NCBI RefSeq assembly: GCF_038024105.1
Contig: NZ_CP150661.1
Span: forward strand, 1,197,001 to 1,261,000
Direction of reading: 5' to 3'
From: Polaribacter butkevichii
GTDB taxonomy: Bacteria; Bacteroidota; Bacteroidia; Flavobacteriales; Flavobacteriaceae
DNA length: 64,000 bases
Of the stretch, positions 8,607-17,673 are shown one piece after another. The notes under the pieces are model-generated. The model had not been told where the DNA came from, did not search any database, and saw nothing but the letters and a program-made list of their open reading frames with translations. Position numbers and translations under genes: made by a program. How positions within the stretch are numbered: position 1 is the stretch's first letter; each line of letters opens with the position of its first letter.

Positions 8607-10709
8607 CTATTTTAAACCTCTTGCCTTTAACATTGGTGCTGCTTCAGGATTTCTACCTGCAAAGGTTTTATACATTTCTGCATAATCCATTGTATTTCCT
8701 TTTGATAAAACTTGATCACGAAATTTTTGTCCGTTTTCTCTTGTTAATAAACCATTGTCTTTAAACCAATCATATGCATCATGACTTAACATTTCTGTCC
8801 ATAAATAAGAATAATACCCTGCAGAATAACCTCCACTAAAAATGTGCGCAAAGTAAGTTGATCGATATCTTGGAGGAATTTCATTAACATTTAACTTCAT
8901 GCTTTTTAATGCTTCCAATTCAAACTTAGCAACATCTTCTATTTTTTCATTTGCAGAAATTGTGTGCCATTTCATGTCTAAACTAGAAGAACATAAGTTT
9001 TCTATCATAGAATACCCTTGGTTAAAAGTACCTGCATCTTTAATTTTTTGCAATAATTCTGCAGGAATTACTTTTCCGGTTTTGTAATGAATTGCGTAAT
9101 TATTTAAAATTTCTGGATGCGTTGCCCAATTTTCATTAAACTGAGAAGGAAATTCTACAAAATCTCTAGCGGTACTTGTTCCTGAAATAGAAGCATATTT
9201 TTGACTTCCGAAAAAACCATGCAATGCATGTCCAAATTCATGAAACATCGTTTCTACCTCATCAAAACTAATTAAAACAGGCGCTCCTGCAGCCGGTTTT
9301 GTTGAGTTACAAACATTATAAATTACAGGTTTTTGGTTACGTAATTTAGATTGTTTTACAAAACTACTCATCCAAGCACCACCACGTTTGCTATCTCTTG
9401 CAAAGTAATCTCCAAAAAACAATCCTAATTTACTTCCGTCTTCTTCAAACAACTCATACACCACAACATCTGGATGATACGTTGGTATGTCTGTACGTTT
9501 TTTAAAGGTAATTCCGTATAATTTTGTAGCTGCATAGAAAACTCCTTTTTCTAACACATTGGTCATTTCAAAATAAGGTTTTACCTCATCTTCATTTAAA
9601 TTATATTTAGATTTACGCACTTTTTCTGCATAATGATTCCAATCATAAGCAGCCAATTTAAAGTCTTTTCCTTCTTTATTTATTTCTGCCTGAATCTCTT
9701 TAATCTCTGAGTTTGCTTTTTCTAAAGAACCCGGAATTAAGTTTTTAAACATATCAAAAACCGTTTCTGGATTTGATGCCATTGTGCCTTGTAAGCTCCA
9801 ACTTGCATAATTACCAAATCCTAAAATCTGTGCTTTTTGAGCTCTTAACAGCACCATTTTCTTTACTAAATCACTAGTATCATAATCCCCAGCATCAGCT
9901 CTATGAATCGATTTTTCGAACAATTGTTTTCTAACATCTCTATTTTCTAACGTTTGTAAAGAAGGTTGTTGTGTTGTGTTTATTAACTGAATTTCATATT
10001 TACCATCTTTTTCTAAAGAAGCTATTTTTTCATCAGAAAAACCTTTTAATTGTGCTTTGTCAGAAATTACAATACCACCTTTTTTACTAGCATCTAATAG
10101 TTTTTTTCCAAAATCATTAGACAAACTCGCTATTTCAGAATTAATTTCTTTTAATTTCTCCTTTTTTTCTTCGGATAAATTTGCACCTGCTTTGGTAAAA
10201 TCTTTAAAATATTCTTTTACTAAGTGTTCTGATTCTGCATCTAAATTAGCTGTTGTCAAATTATTATAAACCGTTTTAATTTTCGCAAACAATTGTGTGT
10301 TTAACAAAATGTCATCAGAATGTTTAGAAAATTTTGGAGCTAATTCTTTTTGATTTGCTTTTATTGTATCATTTGTATGCGCACCTGCCAATCCAGAAAA
10401 AACAGCAGTTACTGCATCTAACTTTTTGCTACTTTCTTCTAAAGCTAAAATCGTATTTTCAAAAGTTGGAGCCTCAGTATTCTGAGTGATTTTTACAATT
10501 GCTTCATTTTGCAATTTCATCCCTTCTAAAATAGCTGGTAAAAAATGTTTTGCTTTAATTTTGGTAAAATCTGGTGTACCATATTCTAATGTACTTTTTA
10601 CTAATAAAGGATTTTTAGAGATATCCATAATGTTTTCTTTCTTTACTTCTTTTGTACTACAAGAAATTATTAATAGTAATGAAGCTGCTACTGTTATGCA
10701 TTTTTTCAT
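8607..10709 (-). CDS. M3 family metallopeptidase (Dcp/oligopeptidase A-like), lipoprotein
   Basis: 700 residues. The N-terminus ends in a lipobox (LLIISCSTKE), so the enzyme is probably anchored in a membrane, facing the periplasm. The zinc site HEFGH lies near residue 490 in MFHEFGHALHGFFG. Downstream YSMIENLCSS and PPRYRSTYFAHIFSGGYSAG are typical of dipeptidyl carboxypeptidase-type M3 enzymes. It should cleave short peptides. It starts 5 bp after the nadC stop, so the two are probably co-transcribed. Confidence 0.95.
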   Translation of the reverse strand: MKKCITVAASLLLIISCSTKEVKKENIMDISKNPLLVKSTLEYGTPDFTKIKAKHFLPAILEGMKLQNEAIVKITQNTEAPTFENTILALEESSKKLDAVTAVFSGLAGAHTNDTIKANQKELAPKFSKHSDDILLNTQLFAKIKTVYNNLTTANLDAESEHLVKEYFKDFTKAGANLSEEKKEKLKEINSEIASLSNDFGKKLLDASKKGGIVISDKAQLKGFSDEKIASLEKDGKYEIQLINTTQQPSLQTLENRDVRKQLFEKSIHRADAGDYDTSDLVKKMVLLRAQKAQILGFGNYASWSLQGTMASNPETVFDMFKNLIPGSLEKANSEIKEIQAEINKEGKDFKLAAYDWNHYAEKVRKSKYNLNEDEVKPYFEMTNVLEKGVFYAATKLYGITFKKRTDIPTYHPDVVVYELFEEDGSKLGLFFGDYFARDSKRGGAWMSSFVKQSKLRNQKPVIYNVCNSTKPAAGAPVLISFDEVETMFHEFGHALHGFFGSQKYASISGTSTARDFVEFPSQFNENWATHPEILNNYAIHYKTGKVIPAELLQKIKDAGTFNQGYSMIENLCSSSLDMKWHTISANEKIEDVAKFELEALKSMKLNVNEIPPRYRSTYFAHIFSGGYSAGYYSYLWTEMLSHDAYDWFKDNGLLTRENGQKFRDQVLSKGNTMDYAEMYKTFAGRNPEAAPMLKARGLK

Positions 10710-10714
10710 ATAAA

Positions 10715-11575
10715 TTAATCTATTGCTTTTAAACTTAAATCTAAATTATAAACCGAATGTGTTAATGCCCCAGAAGAAATAAAATCTACACCACATTCTG
10801 CATATTTTCTAATCGTTTCTTCATTAATTCCGCCAGAAGATTCTGTTAAGCAAGTATCACCAATTAAAGCAACTGCCTTTTTAGTATCTTCATAATTAAA
10901 GTTGTCTATTAGAATTCTATAAACGCCTTCGTTAGACAAAATTTCTTTAATTTCTTCTAAACTTCTTGCCTCTACAATAATTTTAATATCAAGATTCTTT
11001 TCTGCTAAATATTTTTTTGTTTTTGTAATTGCTGCTGTAATTCCGCCAGCAAAATCTATATGATTGTCTTTTATCATTACCATATCATACAACGCAAAAC
11101 GGTGGTTTTCTCCTCCTCCTATTTTTACAGCCCATTTTTCTATAGCTCTAATTCCTGGAGTTGTTTTTCTTGTATCTAAAACCTTTGTTTTTGTGCCTTT
11201 TAGTAAGTTTGCAAAAAAGGCTGTTTTTGTTGCAATTGCAGACATTCTTTGCATAGCATTTAACACCAAACGCTCTGCCATTAAAATCGATTGAGATTTT
11301 CCGGAAACATGAAAAACAATATCTCCATATTTTACATCCTCTCCATCATTAATAAACGTTTCTACTTGTAAATCTTTATCAACATAGCTAAAAACTTGTT
11401 TTGCAAATTCTACTCCCGCTATAATTCCATCTTCTTTTACCAACAATTTTGCTTTCCCTTTAGCATCCGCCGGAATACATGAAAGTGATGTATGATCTCC
11501 ATCGCCAATATCTTCTCTAATGGCGTTTTTTATAATTAAATCTAACTCGTTCTGAAATTGTTCTTTTGATATCAT
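10715..11575 (-). CDS. nadC: Nicotinate-nucleotide pyrophosphorylase (quinolinate phosphoribosyltransferase)
   Basis: 286 residues, the normal length. NadC converts quinolinate and PRPP to nicotinate mononucleotide in de novo NAD synthesis. Visible signatures are LDTRKTTPGIRAIEKWAVKI, GGGENHRFALYDMVMIKDNH and IIVEAR followed by the late LTESSGGINEET motif. It is the first gene of the minus-strand run nadC-M3 peptidase-NlpE-pentapeptide. It diverges from rlmH with 107 bp between the start codons. Confidence 0.97.
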   Translation of the reverse strand: MISKEQFQNELDLIIKNAIREDIGDGDHTSLSCIPADAKGKAKLLVKEDGIIAGVEFAKQVFSYVDKDLQVETFINDGEDVKYGDIVFHVSGKSQSILMAERLVLNAMQRMSAIATKTAFFANLLKGTKTKVLDTRKTTPGIRAIEKWAVKIGGGENHRFALYDMVMIKDNHIDFAGGITAAITKTKKYLAEKNLDIKIIVEARSLEEIKEILSNEGVYRILIDNFNYEDTKKAVALIGDTCLTESSGGINEETIRKYAECGVDFISSGALTHSVYNLDLSLKAID

Positions 11576-11669
11576 AATTATTGAATTCTGATGTAAAAAT
11601 ACTATTTTAATTATGAATTACGAATTATCAATTAGGGCAAATTATTGCAAATTCGTAAATCTTAATTCG

Positions 11670-11677
11670 TAATTTTG
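11670..11677 (+). promoter_or_regulatory. Candidate -7 element of rlmH (leaderless arrangement)
   Basis: TAATTTTG fits TANNTTTG and ends only 5 bases before the rlmH ATG at 11683. A TTG lies at 11645-11647, 22 bp upstream instead of 19. If used, the transcript would begin at or next to the start codon. Confidence 0.4.
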
Positions 11678-11682
11678 CACGT

Positions 11683-12156
11683 ATGAAAATTAAATTACTA
11701 GCCATTGGTAAAACTGACAACAAAAACTTGATTCAGTTAATTGATGAATATCAAAATAGATTAAAACACTACATAAAGTTTGAGTTAGATATTATTCCTG
11801 ACATTAAAAATGTAAAGAATTTAAGCGAAATTCAACAAAAAGAAAAAGAAGGAGAATTAATTTTATCTAAACTACAAAACACAGATCAATTGGTGTTGTT
11901 AGATGATAAAGGCAAACATTATAGTTCTATTGAGTTTTCTATTTACCTACAAAAGAAAATGAATGCTGGCATTAAACAACTCGTTTTGGTTATTGGCGGA
12001 CCTTATGGTTTTTCTGATGCTGTTTATAAAAAATCAATAGGAAAAATATCATTATCTAAAATGACTTTTTCACATCAAATGATTCGTCTTTTTATTGTAG
12101 AACAACTCTATAGAGGTTTTACAATTTTAAAGAATGAACCTTATCATCATGAATAA
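11683..12156 (+). CDS. rlmH: 23S rRNA (pseudouridine(1915)-N3)-methyltransferase RlmH
   Basis: 157 residues. RlmH is a SPOUT-class methyltransferase that methylates pseudouridine 1915 of 23S rRNA on the assembled 70S ribosome. The SAM-binding knot is seen in LVIGGPYGFSDAVYK, and the conserved C-terminus is QLYRGFTILKNEPYHHE. Length is exactly that of the family. It is convergent with the AraC-type gene (11 bp apart). Confidence 0.97.
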   Translation: MKIKLLAIGKTDNKNLIQLIDEYQNRLKHYIKFELDIIPDIKNVKNLSEIQQKEKEGELILSKLQNTDQLVLLDDKGKHYSSIEFSIYLQKKMNAGIKQLVLVIGGPYGFSDAVYKKSIGKISLSKMTFSHQMIRLFIVEQLYRGFTILKNEPYHHE

Positions 12157-12167
12157 TCATTTTTATA

Positions 12168-13355
12168 CTATTTTTTTACCTTACTATAATCTTGAGGAGA
12201 ATAATTGGTGCTATTTTTAAAAGCAATAAAAAAGGGATTGTAAGAAGCAAAACCTGTTTTGTATGCCAAAGATTCTAACGTTTCTAAATTTAAAAAACCT
12301 TCATCTATAAGCTTAAGAGCGTCTTGTATTCTACTATTTTTTCTATATTCTGTAAAAGAAATTTTAGAGTGATATTTAAACAAATACACAATATGACTTG
12401 TTGGAACTCCTAACATTTCTGCAATGTCATTTTGTGAAACTTTTTGATTACGAAAAATAAATTTTTCTGTACTTAATTTATCAACCTCCTGAATATAACT
12501 TACAATATTAGCTCTTATATTTTCTTGCAATCTATAATCTTGACTATCTTCTTTAACAGCAACTTCTAAAACCCAATTACTACCAACAACATCATTCTGT
12601 AGATTTACAGCCTCTATTTTTTCTACTTCAGAATTGTTAAACTTTAACAAAGTTTTATTTAATACAGGCAATCCATATAAAATTTCTGGTGAAATTAAAA
12701 TTTTAAAAAAAGCTGATGACCAAAAAATCACCGAAAAAACAGCCATTGTCTTTCCAGAAACCTTAACCCCTGTTTTAAACTCTGTATATAAAGAAACAAA
12801 AACCATTAAACTACAAAGCAGATTAATAATAAAAAAATATATAGTCCAGTTTTTAACCAAATTAAAATGATTTCTATTTAACTCTAAATTCTTTCTAAAC
12901 CAAACCTTCTTTTTTAATAAATTAAAAATTAAAACGATATAAAATGTTACAAAAATTGTTATCAGATAAAAATTAGTCATCGATCCAAAGTAAAATAAAA
13001 AGCTATCACGTAGAACTTCAACTGAATTGATTAAATACAAAAAAATTATAAAAAAAAGATGTTTAAAATCTTTAGGATTGTATGCTGTTTTTGGGTCTGT
13101 TAAGTGCTTATAATACAAATACAAAGAAGGCGCTATTATCAAAAACAATAAAGAATACAATCCGCTGTCTGGTTTTACAACTGTTTGTAAACCTAAATTA
13201 TAACTACCATGAAAAAAATAACGAAAAGAAACTACGCTTATAATTAGTACTAAAAAAAAATTACAAAATGGATTTGATTGATAAGACCTTAGCATTAAAG
13301 CTAAAGTAACTAGCCCAATAATACCTGTAAATAAAAATAAAAAGGCTTCTATCAA
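12168..13355 (-). CDS. AraC-type regulator with membrane-embedded N-terminal domain
   Basis: 395 residues. The N-terminal 240 residues hold about seven hydrophobic segments, and the C-terminal 100 residues form an AraC helix-turn-helix pair (VSQNDIAEMLGVPTSHIVYL and LESLAYKTGFASYNPFFIAF). Membrane-bound AraC regulators of this kind are common in Bacteroidota; the signal is unknown. No ATG is available: the frame upstream reaches a stop, and the best start is TTG at 13353-13355. A minus-strand TAATTTTG at 13381-13388 is a candidate -7 element. The long upstream spacer holds a spaced inverted repeat. Confidence 0.85.
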   Translation of the reverse strand: MIEAFLFLFTGIIGLVTLALMLRSYQSNPFCNFFLVLIISVVSFRYFFHGSYNLGLQTVVKPDSGLYSLLFLIIAPSLYLYYKHLTDPKTAYNPKDFKHLFFIIFLYLINSVEVLRDSFLFYFGSMTNFYLITIFVTFYIVLIFNLLKKKVWFRKNLELNRNHFNLVKNWTIYFFIINLLCSLMVFVSLYTEFKTGVKVSGKTMAVFSVIFWSSAFFKILISPEILYGLPVLNKTLLKFNNSEVEKIEAVNLQNDVVGSNWVLEVAVKEDSQDYRLQENIRANIVSYIQEVDKLSTEKFIFRNQKVSQNDIAEMLGVPTSHIVYLFKYHSKISFTEYRKNSRIQDALKLIDEGFLNLETLESLAYKTGFASYNPFFIAFKNSTNYSPQDYSKVKK

Positions 13356-13826
13356 ACTATTTTGGGGATTTATATTTTACCAAAATTACAAAAAATTAAC
13401 ATAGCTGTTTTATATTCTGTTACTGATTTATTAAAATCTTTACTGATTTCATTAAAACAACCATTACCTAACCATTTTAATGAAGTTTACTCTATTTATT
13501 TTTTTTAAGTTTGATTTAATTAGAAAATGACTTTAAATATACTTGTCAACTTAATTTTGTGTTTATAGAAAACAGAAAAAGTAATTTTTTAAAATTTGGG
13601 GGAATAATAAAATAATTTCTTTTAATTTTCACATAAGCACATGTTGACAAGTTATATTGTTCATCCTTAAAAAAGACTGCATCTAGTTAAATCTTAATTT
13701 TTACCTTTCGAGTTTAAATTATAGTTCTTCAGAAAAAATACATCTTAAAACACCTTTCTTAAATTATAGGTTTTCTATAGTAGATCTCATTAAAATTTCA
13801 CTGTTTAATTTCTTACATTTGCTAAA
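13356..13826. other. 471-bp divergent intergenic region (AraC-type gene / rdgB)
   Basis: A+T-rich and without a convincing ORF. It holds candidate -7 elements for both flanking genes, a 10-bp inverted repeat ACTTGTCAAC (13541-13550) / GTTGACAAGT (13643-13652) about 92 bp apart, and a TTTGGGGGAAT motif at 13595-13605 that recurs near other regulator genes in this window. Confidence 0.6.
13814..13821 (+). promoter_or_regulatory. Candidate -7 element of rdgB (leaderless arrangement)
   Basis: TACATTTG fits TANNTTTG and ends 5 bases before the ATG at 13827. There is no TTG at the -33 position, so this is a partial match. Confidence 0.35.
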
Positions 13827-14417
13827 ATGAAACAGATGAAATTAGTTTTCGCCACCAATAATTTAAACAAACTTGCCGAAGTTCAAAAAATGTTACCAGA
13901 CTCTATAAAATTACTGAGTTTAAAAGACATTAATTGTTTTGATGAAATAGAAGAAACAGAAACCACTTTACAAGGAAACGCTAAATTAAAAGCAGATTAC
14001 ATTACTCGTAAATTTAGTTTTAATTGTTTTGCTGATGATACCGGTTTAGAAGTAGAAAGTTTAGATGGTAAACCCGGAGTATATTCTGCTCGTTTTGCTG
14101 GCGAACCTGCTAATTCTGAAAATAATATGCAAAAACTTTTAGAAGATCTAAAAGATAAAACGAATAGAAAAGCACAATTTAGAACAGTTGTTTCATTAAA
14201 TTTAAATGATGAGCAGTTTCTTTTTGAAGGTATCTGTAAAGGTGAAATATTAAAAAAGAAACATGGCGAAAAAGGTTTTGGATATGATCCTATTTTTAAA
14301 CCAGAAGGTTTTAACGTTTCTTTTGCCGAAATGAGCTCAGAACAAAAAAACAATATATCACACAGAGGAATTGCCATACAAAAATTAGTACGCTTTTTAG
14401 AAGAAAAATATTCATAA
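13827..14417 (+). CDS. rdgB: RdgB/HAM1 family non-canonical purine NTP pyrophosphatase
   Basis: 196 residues. The enzyme removes dITP, dUTP-like and XTP nucleotides by hydrolysis to the monophosphate and pyrophosphate. Family motifs are [13 protein letters not shown] at the N-terminus, [20 protein letters not shown] with the catalytic Asp, [11 protein letters not shown], and SHRG near the C-terminus. A second Met three codons in is an alternative start. It is followed by a short spacer and the permease gene. Confidence 0.97.
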   Translation: MKQMKLVFATNNLNKLAEVQKMLPDSIKLLSLKDINCFDEIEETETTLQGNAKLKADYITRKFSFNCFADDTGLEVESLDGKPGVYSARFAGEPANSENNMQKLLEDLKDKTNRKAQFRTVVSLNLNDEQFLFEGICKGEILKKKHGEKGFGYDPIFKPEGFNVSFAEMSSEQKNNISHRGIAIQKLVRFLEEKYS

Positions 14418-14487
14418 AGCTATTATTTTACGTCTACCAAAAGAAAAAAACATAAAAAAAGCTTCCTGTTTCTAAAGGAACAACAGA

Positions 14488-15516
14488 ATGGAACAAAAAA
14501 AATACACAAAACATTTTATCCTTTTATCTATTTTACTGGTAATTTTGTTCTTTTTAAACATCAGTTTAGGATCTGTTTCTATTCCTTTTAAAGATCTTTT
14601 TAATAGTGTTTTTGGAGGCACAGTAACTAAAGACAGTTGGAGAACCATAATTATCAATTTTAGAATACCTAAAGCTATTACAGCCATTTTAGTGGGATCT
14701 GGTTTGTCTATTTGTGGTTTGCTAATGCAAACTTTATTTAGAAACCCATTAGCAGGACCTTTTGTTTTAGGTATTTCTTCTGGTGCAAGTTTAGGCGTTG
14801 CAATTTTAATTTTAGGATCATCTGTTTTTGGAGGCTTCTTTCTAACCACCTCTATATCTAATTGGTCTTTACCCATTGCTGCTAGTTTAGGGGCTTTTTT
14901 AGTTTTATCCGCAGTTATTATAGCGGCTAATCGTGTAAAAAACACCATGTCAATTTTAATTATTGGTTTAATGTTTGGCTCTTTAACCTCTGCAGTAATA
15001 AGCGTTTTAGCCTATTTTAGTGAAGCAGCCCAAATTCAACAATATTTATTTTGGAGTTTTGGTAGTTTGGGCAATTTAACTTGGAATGAGATTACCGTTT
15101 TTGTTATTATTTATTCTATTGGCATTTTAGGAACCATCGCTGTTATAAAACCTTTAAACAGTTTTTTATTAGGAGAAAACTATGCAAAAAGCTTAGGTAT
15201 TAACGTAAAAAAAAGTAGAAACATCATTTTACTAATTACCAGTATTTTAACAGGTGTAATTACGGCATTTTCTGGACCAATTGCCTTTGTAGGATTAGCA
15301 GTTCCGCACATTGCAAGAATGTTATTTGCAAGCTCTAATCATAAAATATTATTACCCGCTGTTGCAATTATTGGCGCCATTGTTTTATTAATTTGCGACG
15401 CTATTGCTCAATTACCAACTAGTGAATTTACACTTCCTATAAATGCTATTACCTCCTTATTTGGAGCACCTGTAGTGATTTGGTTATTGATTAGAAAAAA
15501 AAGATTATTTGTCTAA
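14488..15516 (+). CDS. FecCD/BtuC family ABC transporter permease
   Basis: 342 residues with nine to ten hydrophobic segments. Typical FecCD blocks are RIPKAITAILVGSGLSICGL, then QTLFRNPLAGPFVLGISSGA, and near the end GPIAFVGLAVPHIARML. This family moves iron-siderophores, heme or cobalamin across the inner membrane. The ATPase gene follows after a 160-bp spacer; no substrate-binding protein gene is visible in the window, so the substrate cannot be named. Confidence 0.95.
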   Translation: MEQKKYTKHFILLSILLVILFFLNISLGSVSIPFKDLFNSVFGGTVTKDSWRTIIINFRIPKAITAILVGSGLSICGLLMQTLFRNPLAGPFVLGISSGASLGVAILILGSSVFGGFFLTTSISNWSLPIAASLGAFLVLSAVIIAANRVKNTMSILIIGLMFGSLTSAVISVLAYFSEAAQIQQYLFWSFGSLGNLTWNEITVFVIIYSIGILGTIAVIKPLNSFLLGENYAKSLGINVKKSRNIILLITSILTGVITAFSGPIAFVGLAVPHIARMLFASSNHKILLPAVAIIGAIVLLICDAIAQLPTSEFTLPINAITSLFGAPVVIWLLIRKKRLFV

Positions 15517-15676
15517 GGAGATATGAAGAGTACAGAGAAATTAAAAAAAAGTATTAAAGTGATAAAAAACTACAAAGTGGCAGGCTAAAATGAATAACAA
15601 AGTAGTAAAACAAACAGACAAAAACCTAAACCTCTGAAAACCTGAAACTTTAAAACTTAATTAAAAAAATTACGTC

Positions 15677-16474
15677 ATTAAAAAAACAAACGAAAATATC
15701 ATTTTAAGAACTGAAAATCTCTCTATAGGTTATCAGCAAAAAAAAGATGCTAAAATTATAGCTTCTAATATCAATTTAGAAATTGAACAAGGAAAACTAA
15801 TTACCGTTTTAGGTAAAAACGGAATTGGAAAATCTACATTATTAAGAACACTTTCTAAAGTACAAAAAACTATTTCTGGGGATGTTTTTATCCATCATAA
15901 AAAACTAACAGTACTTAGCGAAAAAGAACTTTCTACACAATTAAGTTTGGTTTTAACAGAGCGTTTACCAGAAAGCCAATTAACGGTTTATGAACTTATT
16001 GCTTTAGGTAGGCAACCTTATACAAATTGGATTGATAAACTTTCTACCAAGGATATAGAAAAGGTAGAAACGGCAATTCATCAAACAGAAATAGAACACC
16101 TTAAAAACAATCGTTTTTACGAATTAAGTGATGGTCAATTACAAAGGGTTCTAATTGCAAGGGCATTAGCACAAGATACAGAAATTATTATTTTAGATGA
16201 GCCTACTGCACATTTAGATATGCATCATACCATTAAAATATTTTCGTTGTTAAAACGACTTGTAGCAGAAACTAACAAAACTGTTATTATTTCGTCTCAC
16301 GAGATTAATTTATCAATTCAATTGGCCGATGAAATTATTCTTTTAACAGAAAACACATTACACAGTGGTACTCCATCAGAATTAATAGCAAGCAATGCTT
16401 TTGATACTCTATTTCCTAAAGGATTAGTTAATTTTAACAAAACGTTACAACAATTTGTGATTAACAAAAGTTAA
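15677..16474 (+). CDS. ABC transporter ATP-binding protein (FecE/BtuD-like), apparent ATT start
   Basis: The first ATG in frame (15947) would remove the Walker A motif, yet the frame is open upstream as far as a TAA at 15662 and encodes a normal N-terminus. GKNGIGKST (from 15812), the signature LSDGQLQRVLIARAL, Walker B EIIILDEPTAHLD and the H-loop SSHEINLS are all present. Between the TAA and Walker A there is no ATG, GTG or TTG; the best start is ATT at 15677 giving about 265 residues, the family length. It powers the FecCD permease encoded just upstream. The start codon is inference. Confidence 0.85.
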   Translation: MKKTNENIILRTENLSIGYQQKKDAKIIASNINLEIEQGKLITVLGKNGIGKSTLLRTLSKVQKTISGDVFIHHKKLTVLSEKELSTQLSLVLTERLPESQLTVYELIALGRQPYTNWIDKLSTKDIEKVETAIHQTEIEHLKNNRFYELSDGQLQRVLIARALAQDTEIIILDEPTAHLDMHHTIKIFSLLKRLVAETNKTVIISSHEINLSIQLADEIILLTENTLHSGTPSELIASNAFDTLFPKGLVNFNKTLQQFVINKS

Positions 16475-16535
16475 TTTTGATTTTCTGTTTTTAATTTAAA
16501 ATCAGTTAATTTTTAATACTCACTCAAACAATTCA

Positions 16536-17576
16536 ATGAAAAAACTACTTTACTCTTTTAGTCTTTTATTTTTTATAGCGTGTAGCTCTAGTCAAAACGC
16601 TTCTAAAGAAGATATAAACACAGATTACTCTGCTAAATATGCTGCTACAATTACAGCCGAAAATTTAAAAAAACATTTGTACATTTTTGCTTCTGATGAG
16701 TTTGAAGGAAGAAATACGGGAGAACCTGGACAAAAAAAAGCGATTAAATATTTAAAAGACTTTTACGTAAGTCAAGGAATTGCTTCTCCATTAGGAGGCG
16801 ATGACTATTTTCAGGAAGTTTCTGCCGAATTTTTAAACAAAAACTCTAGACGTGGCCAATTAAAAGATTCTGAAAATGTTTTAGCCTATATTAAAGGTAC
16901 AGAAAAACCAGATGAAATTGTTGTTATTTCTGCACATTTAGATCATGAAGGAATAAAAAATGGTAAAATTTATAATGGAGCTGATGATGATGGTTCTGGT
17001 TCTATGGCAATTTTAGAAATAGCAGAAGCGTTTCAAAAAGCTGCAAAAGCAGGCAAAGGGCCAAAAAGATCTGTATTATTTTTACATGTTACAGGTGAAG
17101 AAAAAGGATTACTTGGTTCTAAATACTACACAGAAAACCCTGTTTTTCCTTTAGCAAACACAGTGTGCGATTTAAATATTGATATGATTGGTAGAGTTGA
17201 TAAAGCGCATACTTTAGACTCTAATTATGTGTATTTAATTGGTGCTGATAAATTAAGTACTGAGCTTCACCAAATTTCTGAAAATGTAAATACTAAATAT
17301 ACCAATATCAATTTAGATTATACATATAATGATGAAAATGATCCGAATCGTTTTTACTACAGATCTGATCATTATAACTTTGCAAAACACAACATACCTG
17401 TTATTTTTTACTTTAACGGAACACATGATGATTACCATAAACCCTCTGACACACCAGACAAAATTGAATATGATTTATTAGCAAAAAGAACACGCTTAGT
17501 CTTTTATACCGCTTGGGAAGTTGCCAATAGAGAATCTAGATTAATTGTTGATAAGGCACAGCCAAAAAAGAAATAA
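16536..17576 (+). CDS. M28 family zinc aminopeptidase, lipoprotein
   Basis: 346 residues. A lipobox (FFIACSSSQN) predicts a lipid-anchored exported protein. The M28 metal ligands are visible in order: VVISAHLDHEG (His), NGADDDGSGSMAILEIAEAF (bridging Asp), HVTGEEKGLLGSKYY (general base Glu and ligand Glu), NIDMIGRVD (Asp), and THDDYHKPSD (His). The enzyme should remove N-terminal residues from peptides outside the cytoplasm. It is followed by a strong terminator at 17604. Confidence 0.95.
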   Translation: MKKLLYSFSLLFFIACSSSQNASKEDINTDYSAKYAATITAENLKKHLYIFASDEFEGRNTGEPGQKKAIKYLKDFYVSQGIASPLGGDDYFQEVSAEFLNKNSRRGQLKDSENVLAYIKGTEKPDEIVVISAHLDHEGIKNGKIYNGADDDGSGSMAILEIAEAFQKAAKAGKGPKRSVLFLHVTGEEKGLLGSKYYTENPVFPLANTVCDLNIDMIGRVDKAHTLDSNYVYLIGADKLSTELHQISENVNTKYTNINLDYTYNDENDPNRFYYRSDHYNFAKHNIPVIFYFNGTHDDYHKPSDTPDKIEYDLLAKRTRLVFYTAWEVANRESRLIVDKAQPKKK

Positions 17577-17603
17577 AGTCAATAAACTGTATTAACAAAA
17601 AGC

Positions 17604-17634
17604 AAAAAACCTCACAAATTTGTGAGGTTTTTTT
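17604..17634. terminator. Bidirectional terminator between M28 peptidase and TPR genes
   Basis: AACCTCACAAATTTGTGAGGTT forms a perfect palindrome flanked by A6 and T7 runs. It serves the plus-strand peptidase and the minus-strand TPR gene that converge here. Confidence 0.9.
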
Positions 17635-17673
17635 ATATTTAAAAAGAAGCTTTAAAGTAAATTTAACACCGTA

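Noticed and set aside
14472..14948. 158-residue ORF opposite the FecCD permease
   Set aside because: Antisense to a recognised membrane protein; low-complexity Lys/Pro content typical of a shadow frame.
15523..15588. 21-residue lysine-rich ORF after the permease gene, with an AAGGAG three bases before its ATG
   Set aside because: Too short and compositionally simple; no conserved feature. It may only reflect the relic spacer before the ATPase gene.
15947..16474. ABC ATPase called as a truncated gene starting at ATG 15947
   Set aside because: Walker A is intact in the same frame upstream, so the gene is not truncated; only its start codon is non-standard.
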